Both the position numbers and the translations under genes were made by a program. DNA of 64,000 bases, from contig WEDG01004147.1 of the NCBI GenBank assembly GCA_017591395.1, positions 124,001-188,000 on the forward strand. Direction: 5' to 3'. Of the stretch, positions 1 through 10,349 are shown one piece after another (the first letter of the stretch is position 1; each line of letters starts with the position of its first letter). The notes under the pieces were generated by a model. That model saw nothing but the letters and a program-made list of their open reading frames with translations. It searched no databases and was not told the origin of the DNA. Source of the stretch: Schistocephalus solidus (lineage: Eukaryota; Platyhelminthes; Cestoda; Diphyllobothriidea; Diphyllobothriidae).

Positions 1-343
1 AAACAAGATACGGGAATAGCGAACCACGCCACCTGCTTAAAATATGTGGCCTTAGGGTAAATTTTAGGAAAGATAAATACACCCGTCTTAACGCTTACAC
101 TAGTCCTAACATAAAACTAAAATGTTACCTTAATCTTAACCCTAGCCCCACCCTAAAAACCTAACCCTTACACTTAACACGAGCCTACTCATGACCTTAA
201 CCCCAAATCTAACATTAACTTCGAACTTAAATCCATCCCTACATTTAACCCTAACTTTCACCTTAATCCTTAATAAAATTTATTTGGCATTTAGTGCAAA
301 GCCATATGTATTGCGGGTGGTTCCTTTTCCCGTGTCCCGTTTA
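1..343. mobile_element. Inverted-end element with telomere-like CCCTAA core (copy 1)
   Basis: Bases 1-30 and 313-342 are imperfect inverted repeats: one begins AAACAAGATACGGGAATAGC and the other ends CCCGTGTCCCGTTT. The interior (about 110-270) is a run of degenerate TAACCCTAA-like units. The same layout (CGTGTC-like end, degenerate telomere-like core, second end) recurs at about 30.5, 33.0, 49.4, 51.65 and 62.87 kb. No coding capacity is seen, so this is probably a non-autonomous foldback or MITE-like element. The left end coincides with the window edge, so a few bases may be missing. Confidence 0.55.
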
Positions 344-1194
344 GGTGGTCATGCAAGGCATCCCTACCAGATTGACCAGCTTCGCTAGCACGTTTGATAA
401 CATAATCCATGCATTTGGTTGTGGATGGTTGTGATTTATTCTTCTGCACATTGGAATGCTGCAATGAACATTTAAAACCTTAAAGATATGACGTTGTCAT
501 GTACACTGCCATCTGAACAATGTTTAAATCCCTATTTGTCACAACTGCCAATTACGTCAGGCCCTAGTTCACAATTTTATCAACCTTACATTTTTATTTA
601 CCTTCTAAAATACAGGAAAAACTTGACCAAAAATTTGGAAAAATATCTTAAACTCCAGTTATTACCTGTTACCATTAGGAGAATATAACATTTTCAAACA
701 ATGTGCACATTTAAGGCTTATTTACACTAAAAGATTGAGCCTGCTAACTTTTTAATTCAGCAACCAAGTCTATTGCGGTGATAATAATGAAGCCTTATAA
801 GTGTAGTACCAGAGAGTTGGTACTGAATTTCATAGCGCACAAGTGTTTTTATACCCATTAGACAAGATCGTTTGTACAATCCAACAACCCAAGTGGAACT
901 TCCTTGTCACTGCTGACATCACGGACTGGTGGCAACCTGAAATAGTGCTCTAGATACTCTGAAGGGAAACCATAATTTGTTCTCCTAATTTAAGCTTAAA
1001 ATAGTGCCAGCTTTTTGCTCTCCAGGAGTCACGATGGTCAAGAGTATTAGTTGAAACTCAAAACACAAAGATTTCGGAGTGGCAAAACATGTCAAAACTA
1101 AAATGTAAATTTGAAACTTATTGAAGAAGCAGATTTAGTATTTTCATGCAAAATATTCTTCTCCACCAACCCGTTTTTCTCTAGTTCTTTACAG

Positions 1195-1334
1195 ATCACA
1201 CCAATAAGTGTGATTTTGATGAATGTGTTCCAACCCTCATCCGGGCCTTCTTCGAGGCCAGAGCCAGAGCTTGCTGTTCAGAACGACGAGCCGATCGTCT
1301 CCTGCGGCGCATTGACAAGGCGGAGGTCACTCAG
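1195..1334 (+). CDS. NUDT9: NUDT9-like ADP-ribose pyrophosphatase, internal exon (first visible)
   Basis: Seen: a polypyrimidine tract ending TTTACAG precedes the exon and a GTAGGG donor follows it. The frame is open for 46 codons plus two leading bases and includes HTNKCDFDECVPTLIRAFFE and a basic stretch ending DKAEVTQ. It ends in phase 0, which fits the exon at 3131. Known: NUDT9 family enzymes hydrolyse ADP-ribose to AMP and ribose 5-phosphate, often in mitochondria. In that family this helical segment follows the Nudix box and precedes the KGYxDD block. Inferred: this is the variable linker of the same gene. The Nudix box itself (GX5EX7REUXEEXGU) was not found in bases 1-1194, so it must lie upstream of the window. 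The linker alone is poorly conserved; the assignment rests on splice phase and on the next two exons. Confidence 0.65.
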
Positions 1335-1428
1335 GTAGGGTACTTTATACTTTACCTGCCGTAAAAATTCCTTTCAAACCATTATACGAGCGATTTGCAA
1401 AACTGCCCGTTGAGGAATTCAGAAGAAC

Positions 1429-1505
1429 AGTTGGCCAGCGACCCTGTGCTTTCGATAAATTCTCGTAGGGTGGGGTACATTTATGTGTTCCCTAAACGGG
1501 CCGCG
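1429..1505. repeat. Dispersed repeat sharing GTGCTTTCGATAAATTCTCG
   Basis: This stretch shares GTGCTTTCGATAAATTCTCG and a following GTACATTTAT with 4740-4805. A weaker match (CTTTCGATAAATTTTC) occurs near 27466-27485. The family is not identified. It lies in the first visible intron of the NUDT9-like gene. Confidence 0.4.
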
Positions 1506-1599
1506 AGGTAGATACACTGGACCAACACAGAGCTAGATCTGAACACGGAAGGTATTATTCGGAATGTACTACTTTAATAACTGCCGTAAATGGGGGGGG

Positions 1600-1855
1600 G
1601 CGTGGTGTCACACGTAGTTGCAGGCTCACGCCTCAACAGTCACGTGCGCCCTATCCCACCTTCGGTTTTTTAACTTCTGCCTTGACACCGGGCACAGGTG
1701 GGGGAGAGATTGCGGTGAACACAGCAAAAGTCTACTATCATCTATAACTAATTCACATGCAAGTCGCCGTCTCCGCGCAACCATGTTGTGGAGCACACGG
1801 TGGATAGCGTCGGATACGATGGTTGAGCTATCATCTGGACGGAGTACAAGGTAAA
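1600..1855 (+). repeat. Dispersed repeat family R2 (AATTCACRYGCAAGTCRCC), copy 1
   Basis: Contains ACTAATTCACATGCAAGTCG, then a GTGGAGCACACGGTGGATA block and GTTGAGCTATC. The same order of blocks is found at 8.36, 10.1, 37.39, 41.2, 41.6 and 57.83 kb. No open frame is conserved between copies and no terminal repeats were recognised. Possibly a SINE-like or truncated non-coding element. Confidence 0.5.
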
Positions 1856-2009
1856 ACATGTGAACAATAATGCTGTCTTTTCACACAAGTGTGCTGTGTG
1901 AATGGGTGCAGTGAGGTTTATGTGGAACCATGTTAGGCACGACAAGAGGGAGGCTGCGGATGACTGCATGCAATTAGCCGATCGTTGACCATGCTAAGCG
2001 CGGAGCTTG

Positions 2010-2163
2010 CGAGAGGCTCTTTTGTGCACAAAAGACCAGATACCCTCAACCTCTTGGCAGTTGCATCTGCTGCTGCTATTATTCGCTGATCCAGTGACTT
2101 GTGGTAGTTTGGTGGGGCGTTATAAATCATACGGAAGGGTTCGTTTTGTGCGAGAATAACGAC
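2010..2163 (-). pseudogene. Penelope-like element remnant, GIY-YIG C-terminal part
   Basis: The - strand reads NEPFRMIY, then a Q-R-I-I-A-A-A-D-A-T-A-K-R-L helix and LLCTKEPL. This matches the end of flatworm PLE proteins (E-x-F-R-x-I-Y, then L-L-x-T-A-E-A-V-x-x-R-L, then L-C-x-x-K). The same block is also seen at 17.7 and 28.7 kb. Only the last ~50 residues are recognisable, within the first NUDT9-like intron. Confidence 0.5.
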
Positions 2164-3130
2164 ATTCCCAGCCGCCGCTAGTATAACACAGTACTCTTGC
2201 ACAAGCGCGGTAACCAACTTCGGACATGCGGACCTTATTTACATGCTGACCCGTATTTTAGCGCAATTTTTAGTGTAAGTGGACATCACAGGGCCGATCT
2301 TACCAACTGAACTGCCATTCTTCTCTTCACACTCCCGGGCACATACATTTCTACATTCTAAGCTCTCTTTGTCTTAGGTTATAACTTTGGTTTGCTGGTT
2401 GGTTATACTAATAAGTGACAACTCACGATTTCAATACACTTCCCGCTCTTCAAGGCAAACAAATATGTCTTTTAAGTGTATAAATCGACAAGCAGAGGAC
2501 CTGCGTTTTTTCGGTTTGCGGACCACAGTTTCGGACAGCCTAAATCTGCCGTGGTAACGTCTAGCTTCTTGATTTGCACATTTCCCCACTTATCTTTCTC
2601 ATATTATTATAACTGACTAATTTTATTGAAAGATTTTTATTCAATTTCTCTCTCTCTCCCGCACGTACGACAATCATCCAGAATATTCGCCTCCTTGTGA
2701 AAAGGTCTCTGCGATCTCATGTAACTTAGATGATCTTACACATAAAACTCTTTTTGAAGCCCATGCCAAATATTCCATATCAGAAGCAGCGTAATCCAAA
2801 AGACACCATATCAAGGTGACCCCATAAATAGCATGAAATCGCAGGGCCTACTGCGATTTGAATGAGGATGTACCACTTGATGCCATTGACACTACTGATT
2901 ACCTCTGCCGTCTGCCTCAGTGTATCTTACCTGCTCTCCCTTTCCAAAATACTGTTTCCTGTTGACTAAATAACCTGAGCTCGTGCCAAAGGAACTTACG
3001 TTGATTTTCTTTTGATACAGCAAAAAGTCACATGCGCACAGATAAGGAAGCAGGCCTGAGGCTTATCCTTGTCTTCCATTGTCGATACAGAGGGCTTGCA
3101 GCTTTAACTAATAAATGGTTTTTCATGCAG

Positions 3131-3250
3131 ATCTTTAAAGGTTATCTGGATGATCAGCTGAATGCCGATGGAGGTTGGTTGGAAACAGTCGTCATAAACT
3201 ATCATGAGGGCGAAGGCAGAGGAGCGCAGTTAACGGACGACATTATGAAG
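3131..3250 (+). CDS. NUDT9: NUDT9-like ADP-ribose pyrophosphatase, penultimate exon
   Basis: Seen: acceptor TTTTTCATGCAG, then exactly 40 codons, then donor GTATGTG. The peptide starts IFKGYLDDQLNADGGWLET and continues through VINYH. The pattern K-G-Y-x-D-D, N-x-D, W-x-E-T and N-Y-H is the conserved post-Nudix block of NUDT9-type ADP-ribose pyrophosphatases. It also occurs in the NUDT9-homology domain of TRPM2 channels. No membrane segment or channel exon is visible, so the stand-alone enzyme is favoured. Phase 0 at both ends matches the exons at 1195 and 6007. Introns on either side are 1.8 and 2.8 kb and hold repeat debris. Confidence 0.8.
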
Positions 3251-6006
3251 GTATGTGTTGTTGGAGCATTTTTCGATCTACTAGTATAAAATATCCGTTG
3301 CATAGGCATAGTAAGGAAAAACATTCTGACACTTGTCATTCTCTAAAGTATAATCGTTTCAGTATAAGGAGGCTTTTTAATTACTGGCTTCAAGGGCCAG
3401 TTTCACCAACTGTGATCTACAAAGAGCTTAGGAGGCTGGAAGTTTATTCGTAGGAAGTAACAGGTTAAGGGAAATGGACAGCCGATTATTCATGCACCTA
3501 AACATTGCGGATCGCAGTGTACTTTGGCAACTTCCCTGAAACTCCTATTTTTTTCCTTGGTAAGCGTATTAGCAAGTGCTGGCATTCTCTCACGACACAT
3601 GAATCAGAAAATGTAGCAAATATACTCGATTAAGCATACCACCATGTGTGATATGATAACAATTTTTTTATTTTTGAAAATTGATCCAATTTATCCACTG
3701 GCAATATGTGAGAGTAGTCCTTACGCTGTGCTTAAATAACAGCTTCCGGATCGCTCTACGGAGAATTCTGCAGCTGAAAATTTAGGCCTCCTTGGTTTCC
3801 ATCCCCTGTACACAAATTCCACCCTTCGAAGGCTGCGGACGTTAATTTAACGTACGAGGTTGAGGTTTCGTTACCATAAAAAAGAAAGGCTGTGCGGGAT
3901 GGCAGGAAAAAAAGAACCAGAATAAAACGCTTTAACAAAGCTGTGTATTTTCTTGACAGCAGCTTCTTCGTAATATTTTTAAAAATTTGTTGTGAACGTT
4001 AAAGAGTCCGAGTAAAAACCGCACCTAGGTAGCTGTTTCATGCCTCCGACTTTGATTGCAGTGTAACATTACGATTTCACCTAATTATCTGAGACCTCTT
4101 AGGCCCTTGATTATGATACTGTTTTGCGGTTCGGTCTACGAGCAAAATTTATGCTTTATTCCTCCACGGCTAATACTCAACTTTCTTTGGGAGCAGTAAA
4201 AACTACCGTAGATTTCCTATCGCATGAAATGTCATTCAAAATTCAGAAATATGTTTTTTTTAAACAAATTACTTCAGTACGGTTGTTATATTGATTATCG
4301 TACAACCAAAACCCACAATATTTTAGCCACTTCAGGATTTCAGCTTTTGAACGAGCTTCTTTTTGACTACCCTTTACAAAATGGCTATCTAAGTAGTATG
4401 CATTCTTTTCATTGTGTTTACATGCCCTAATAAATTCAAATATATTATATAGAATACTTGCGTACAAATATTTGTTCTTGCACCTCGTTTTGTATCAAAT
4501 TACACCTTCTTCAAATTGTATGTTTGAAGAAAGGGTATCTTTCGGTTGGAAAAAACTTTCCAATTATGGGATTTTTTAGCACCTTGAAATATTCATTCAT
4601 AATACCTCGTATCCATAAATTTATTAATGTTACCTATAAAGTGTATAACATGATATCTATCCATTGCGAACGGTCATTAGAACTGTAAGACTTCGTTCTC
4701 ATAGCAGGGATTTTCATTTAACAAAATGGAGTTTCAAAAGACTAGTTGGCGAGCAAACGCGTGCTTTCGATAAATTCTCGTCGGGCCAGTACATTTATAT
4801 GGGAAATGGAGTACATGCTAAGACAAAAATCAATAAGTTTAATCTCGTCATACCAGTGAGTCGTGTTAAAAGGGGGGAGGGGTGGCGATAAAAAACAAAT
4901 GGTTAAGCTGCAGTGAGGGTTTGGTGGTCGTTCACGTAAGGGAGGGGGGAGGGGAAGAGTTTGGAGACATTATGTTTCAAAAGTACTCGGCAATTTAGAA
5001 ACATTTTTTCAAACATAAAATTAGAACGTGTTGGTTTATAACAAAAGAATATAACAAAGAATATTTTGAGCATGTTTTTAGGTAATAAATTTTAATAGAT
5101 ATGGGGATAGGAAATCTGTGAGCAAAATAGCTACAGAATGTGCCTTTGCTGGCGGTCAGAAAAATGCTTGTTCAAAAGCCGGCATCCTGACGTAACTGAA
5201 ATGTCTTGGGAGAAGACTGCAAAAGGGTCAATTTGATGGCCCTACTTAATTAATTTGTTTTGAATCGAAAACGCAATTCAGAATTTTGGTTAACCTTCCC
5301 TGAGTTAGGAAAAGCATAATCAGAGAGGACATATCGGCTAGCTTGTTGCATGGCGGTAATTTGCACCCTATTTTGTAATTCTTTACTACTAGCCCCTTGT
5401 GGGATAAAATTATAACATCAATAATATTGAAAGAAGTTTTCACAACAGTCAAAGAACAGTGCACCAGCTTCCTCTAGTATCAGCCATTGATAAAACCGGA
5501 GGTTCATCCGTTGCCGACGTTATCGTCTTATAAAATATAATTTCCCAAAAATGTTTCATACAATCTTCAATCGCACCGTGTGGTGTAGTTTTTCTAAGAT
5601 CCCTGGTCGGCTAGCAACCCTTTGTGAATAGTGCAATAGATCTCACTGTTTTACATTTGATACAGCCAACAGTTTGGTTAAAAGTTAAGTTAGAGTTGTT
5701 CCTTTATGGTTTACGGTTCCTTTCCCAGGCTTTGCTACCAGGGCAAATTGATGCAGTAGAAAACCCTTAAAACGTTGTTTCACCTCATGATATGCGATAC
5801 CTGAAAACTTTGCATAAAAGCTAGGCACATTGGGATAGTAAGCTTCTCATTTCCTAAAACTACTTGCTCCACATGCCTCAGTGAAACATTAGCTTTGTAC
5901 CGTCCACCTTTGAACTAATGGTTACTATACTCTATTTCGCAGGCACAAATTTAAAATGTTGCTCATTGTAACCTGACGGATAAAACCAATTTTATTTTAA
6001 TTTTAG
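3251..6006. other. Intron of NUDT9-like gene, no gene seen
   Basis: AT-rich intron between the last two exons. It holds one copy of the GATAAATTCTCG repeat (about 4740-4835) and two G-rich patches (4872-4885 and 4938-4957). No coding exon or structured RNA could be supported in it. Confidence 0.6.
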
Positions 6007-6132
6007 GTGTTCTCCGAGACGGTTTCGGACGAGCAGGTGAAATGGATGGAGGTTGCACACAACAGCAATCTGCGGACCAGTCACAATTACATTCTTAAGA
6101 GCGTCGCTGAAATCAAGGGAGCCTTTTACTAG
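6007..6132 (+). CDS. NUDT9: NUDT9-like ADP-ribose pyrophosphatase, terminal exon with stop
   Basis: Seen: a T-rich tract ending TTTTAG, then 41 codons and a TAG stop at 6130-6132. The peptide starts VFSETVSDEQVKWMEV, then has an S-H-N-Y-I helix and ends IKGAFY. Known: NUDT9 proteins end with a short V-K-W strand followed by a helix containing S-H, which is the pattern here. The exon begins in phase 0, as the exon ending at 3250 requires. Together the three exons give about 127 residues of the C-terminal half. No AATAAA was noticed in the first few hundred bases after the stop, so the poly(A) site is not assigned. Confidence 0.75.
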   Translation: MFSETVSDEQVKWMEVAHNSNLRTSHNYILKSVAEIKGAFY

Positions 6133-8350
6133 GCGACTCTGGCCCTTACCTTCCACTTGCCTCTAGCCCTATGTCAGTTTGTCCTCTTTCCAGAAATCTA
6201 CCTTCCATGCACTTGTTCATGGGCACCCACGAATGCGCACTGTGGGTCCCAAAGTATGCCTGCGCTCTGAACCCCACGGAAACTCTTACAGGTTTATTTC
6301 TACCAGGTCTTTGCTGTCTGCGCCGTTAAATTGCCTTAGGTTGCTCAAATGACCCACTTTTAACTTCATAGTCGTTTGTTTGCTCGTTTGGTTTTTCTTC
6401 TTTTATCCTCCTCGAGGTGTCACCAGTGTACACGCGTTTGTACAGGCTGTTAAGTATGCAGGTGGCTTCCACCCCCCCTGAAGTGCGATGAAAGGGGGAA
6501 ATTTTAGCATCCGTCGAGTTTAGCGATCTCCATGAAATTCGAAGAGGTCCCTTCTATTCCGATAGTTGTCTCAACAGGCTTTCAATGGCCTCACGTGTCT
6601 AACTGGGAGGCCTGAGGTCTTGCAGTGTTTATATACATATTTGCCATAAAGAACATCCAGACACGATCACTTAAAGGGTAAGTTTAGTACCCTGTGCCTT
6701 CGGAACCATACAAGAGCCCACCGTCAGGGATTCTGAGAGTGCAACAACGAGCGAGCAGTTTTTTGCTTAAACCACGAGGGAGGGAGGGAGGGGAGGGAGG
6801 AGGGGAGTGGTAGCGTCCGCGATAGGGGTGGGTCCACGCTGTCGAAGGTGTGGTCACGGCGTGTGTCCTTGACTGGGAACAGGGCCACGGCACTTGGGCC
6901 TAAACGCATTTCGACGCATTCAACTATAGGCACCTAAGTCTGGATGTCTGCAACTCCCTATGCGTCGAGGATGGGCCACGAACGTGGATGGCAATGTTAC
7001 ATCAGGCCTAAAAATGAGGGTGCTAAGCGATATAGAGTGGCTTCATGCCAAACCAACTGCGGTAGCAGATTACATACCCAGTCCCCTTAACCTTTTTTTG
7101 CCCAGATGGTGGCCTATCTTTCTGGATCGAACCCTAGTATTATTACCTGGACATCATTCTGCATTGTAACGATATCCTTGATGACCGCGGCCCAAGTGCT
7201 TGGTATCCAGCAGGACTAACCTTTTAAATCTGCATGTGTGACGACGCTCATGGTCATTATATCTGAGTGAGTGATAACTGGTTTGTATCAGCACTAGTGA
7301 AAAATTTGTTACCTCATTCACTGTGCCCAGTCCCAACAACAGCCATTAACTCTTTTCTCGCCATTTAAAAATGCTGAATTAGGGTATGAAGAGGTCACGG
7401 TAACACAATTTCACCCTAATAATTATTATTTTGACTCGCACTACATTATTAATTCCACATGATTAATGACAAACCGAAGGAGGAGGATGAGTAGGGGATA
7501 CTATAGCGAGCTGAAAGCAGGAGGGTGGAAGGAAGAGAAAATTCAGGAAGATGAGATCTGGTTGATGAACTAGAGAATATAAACGTCTCTAATTCGGTCG
7601 AAAAAAATCCAAACAGACACAGTCCTGCCGACAATAGCGTTTCGAATTATTATGTTTGTGTGAGTAAGTACTGTTTTTTCTACTAAAAAATAGCAAATAC
7701 TCAAATACGAAAAATGACCTTACCTCTACACTTGAAAGGTTCTAAGGGAATTTTGCGGACTCAAAACATAATTTCTCCTTTATGAGGGGGGCAACAGCAT
7801 CTCTGGTTGTATTGGCTTAATTGCAGAGTTTCGAGTGGACAATATTAAACCAAAATTTGAAAAACTGTACAAAGCAAGAGTGTGTTCAAAGCGAAGTTTA
7901 AACTGGTGTACCAACTAAATTTTCATAAGGACTGAGTAGCTATGAATTTAATCTTTACCCATGATTCCAAAAGAACATATAGTAAAAAGAGGCTTTGTTA
8001 AAATATCGTGAACGGTAGAAGACGTTTTGAAGCCAATCACCTTGACAGGAAGATAGCGAAGCATTTTGGCACTTAATGTGTCAAAAAAGTACTTAGAGAC
8101 GACTGAAACGTTTGACTTATACATGTATAAGTACTCCTCGTACTGAAGATGTTCATGTACTAAATTCTAGGGGTCAGAGTTACTTATTTCCAATGCTTTT
8201 ACTAACTCTATCCCCAAACTTAATTATAACCCCAAACCCAACCGTCCTGGGATCTAGCCCCAGATCACCTGTAATGCAGGTCACCGTGCCATACGAAATT
8301 TGATATTATCTCTTTCGTTCTTGTGGCTTGTGGTTGTTATTTGTGTCTAA
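6133..8350. other. Non-coding stretch downstream of NUDT9-like gene
   Basis: No ORF here shows a recognisable protein motif. A G-quadruplex-type run lies at about 6776-6812. A short CCCAAACC-like tract lies near 8200-8250 and may be a worn telomere-like element. Confidence 0.5.
6776..6812 (+). repeat. (GGGA)n G-rich tract with quadruplex potential
   Basis: Five or more G-runs of three or four bases are separated by single A residues on the + strand. This satisfies the usual G3+N1-7 quadruplex pattern. It lies about 650 bp past the stop codon of the NUDT9-like gene. Confidence 0.6.
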
Positions 8351-8359
8351 GAGAGCCAA

Positions 8360-8545
8360 TCACCTGCGTCCGGCCCCGTCTCCGTCAGTACACCGGGCAT
8401 GGATGGGTTAGGAAGAGGAGAGTGTGGTGGATGCAGCGCGTATCCACAAGCACTTAAAATTAACTCACGCGCAAGTTACCGCATTTGCTTTTAGTCTGCT
8501 GGAGCACGCGGTGCACGTAGTCAAACTTGCCTGTCAAACTGTCGA
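8360..8545 (+). repeat. Dispersed repeat R2, copy 2
   Basis: Shares the ACACCGGGCA, AACTCACGCGCAAGTTACCG and GGAGCACGCGGTG blocks with the copies at 1.6 and 41.6 kb, in the same order. Confidence 0.5.
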
Positions 8546-8549
8546 GAGA

Positions 8550-10090
8550 TCCGAACAATTAAGAAGAATCAAGGAAATCATTAATGCAATGCTTTGTCAT
8601 TTCGTCTGAATATCTAAGCACACAATACAATCCCTCCGCCTACATGTGCATTGTATCACATTCTTCCATGCATACGCTTTCCCAATAACGTGGGGTTCAG
8701 TACTCGCCCATATGGATATTTTACTAGCCAACTATTCATGAATGCTCAGTAAGAATTAAAGAAATAGCTTTGACCGTTCGAAAAGATAATTTCTTTTGTT
8801 ATCTAATGATTCACTCAAATTTATAGGAGGGATATTTCGAAAACATGCCAGTTTACACTTGGATAACGAGATAGCAAATGGTCACACTGGTCTACTTTAT
8901 TCAGATAATTATTGATGTGTATAGCCTGCTCAACCTTACTGTTAACCTGTTCCAAAATGCAAAACCAATGAAGTTATCAGTTGCCGAAAAGGAAAGCTGA
9001 ACCCATTATTCGTACTCCCCCTTAAGGATCCCATGAAAACAGCCGATAGTCTTCTAACTCAAAGAGGGTATTAGAATTGCTGCGATGGGTATCTACAGAT
9101 TGTTGCAACCACCAATTTCTGTTACAAAATACAGAAACGTCAGAAAAACTGAATCCGGACTTATCCTCAGAAATTCTTGCAGCTCTTGAAGTCCAAACGA
9201 AAAGAACCCTACATCAAAGACAATAAATAAACCCTATGAGGGGGATGGTGGACAAAGGCAAAGCCAAGGATCAGAGCAAAGCAACGAGCCAGTTGCACAA
9301 GTCTGTTTGATGAATGAGGTAAACAGGTTGACTTGCAGGAGTAGCAAAAGTCTTGCCAAGGAGGGAGCCTGTGGACATGTATTTACCCATACTTGATACT
9401 TCATCAAACAAGTGGACGTTAAAAAGGTCAAAGGTGCTCTCTGCCTAGGGGTGACCCTTCGGAAGGCACCAACATCTAGACCCAAAAAATTTTACTGCCC
9501 TCGCCAAACTAAATCTACATCGATAGTCGTTTCTGAGAGAGTTTATGTTGAACATTGGAAATGCATGGCACCGCAACCTGAGTAAAAGCTTGTGTTCACA
9601 GATAAGCGTACACACTGATTCACTGGACTGCCGATATACTCTAATTCCAAATGGGTGACAGGAATGATAACCCACAGTTAGCTAACAGACTGAGCCTGGC
9701 AATGTGTAAATAGCGGACAAAACTCGACGGAAAATGTGGACAGCATGCCAGAGCTGTTTCTGACGTAGTATGTCTTCACAACGGGTCATTTGGAGGATGC
9801 ACTGAACCAACATGGGGTTAAATAAGGGACTGCCATGTGTTGAATCGGCTGCGCAACCATAACCAATGCAGCCTTTGAAACTTCGGTGGTACGCCAAGGC
9901 GCAGGTTCAAGCCATGTCCACCATCTGTGCCCAATCACTGCAGCAGACGCTTCGGTGAACCGAATGTTGGCCTGGTGTCTGTGGGAGAGAACAGAGAATG
10001 AGTGAATTCGGTTTGGGGAACCCCGTCTTCATGGCAATTCAGCGCATATTCCACACTTTAAACAACCTGAATTTTTTTCAACTACCATGG
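8550..10090. other. No gene seen
   Basis: Mixed AT-rich sequence followed by a more GC-balanced part (9240-10020). Short ORFs exist on both strands but none shows a domain or a codon pattern that can be defended. The patch at 9880-9950 has GTACGCC and TTCAAGCC blocks that may be a worn R2-type repeat. Confidence 0.45.
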
Positions 10091-10094
10091 TGCG

Positions 10095-10345
10095 CCAAAA
10101 GCCATGTCTTCGAACATTGCCAACTGACGGGCAAAACAGGCATGCGTGGCAAACGTAGGCGGGCTGTTTAGTTTTGCCTGAACCGAGCCTGACCCTTAAC
10201 TGTTTCTTGACATGGAGGAGGGTGAGGGAAGCGTAATTGCGATAGCTGCTGCGCAAGTTTATTATCCCTATAAAATAATTAATGCGCAGGTCGCCACCCA
10301 AACCTGCTGTGGGACCCGCGAAGGACCTCGTCATTCGTGACGGCC
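10095..10345 (+). repeat. Dispersed repeat R2, copy 3
   Basis: Contains GCGCCAAAAGCCATG, a GGAGGGTGAGGGAAGCG block, AATTAATGCGCAGGTCGCC and a GTGGGACCCGCGAAGG block. These parallel the copies at 41.6 and 37.4 kb. Confidence 0.45.
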
Positions 10346-10349
10346 GAAG

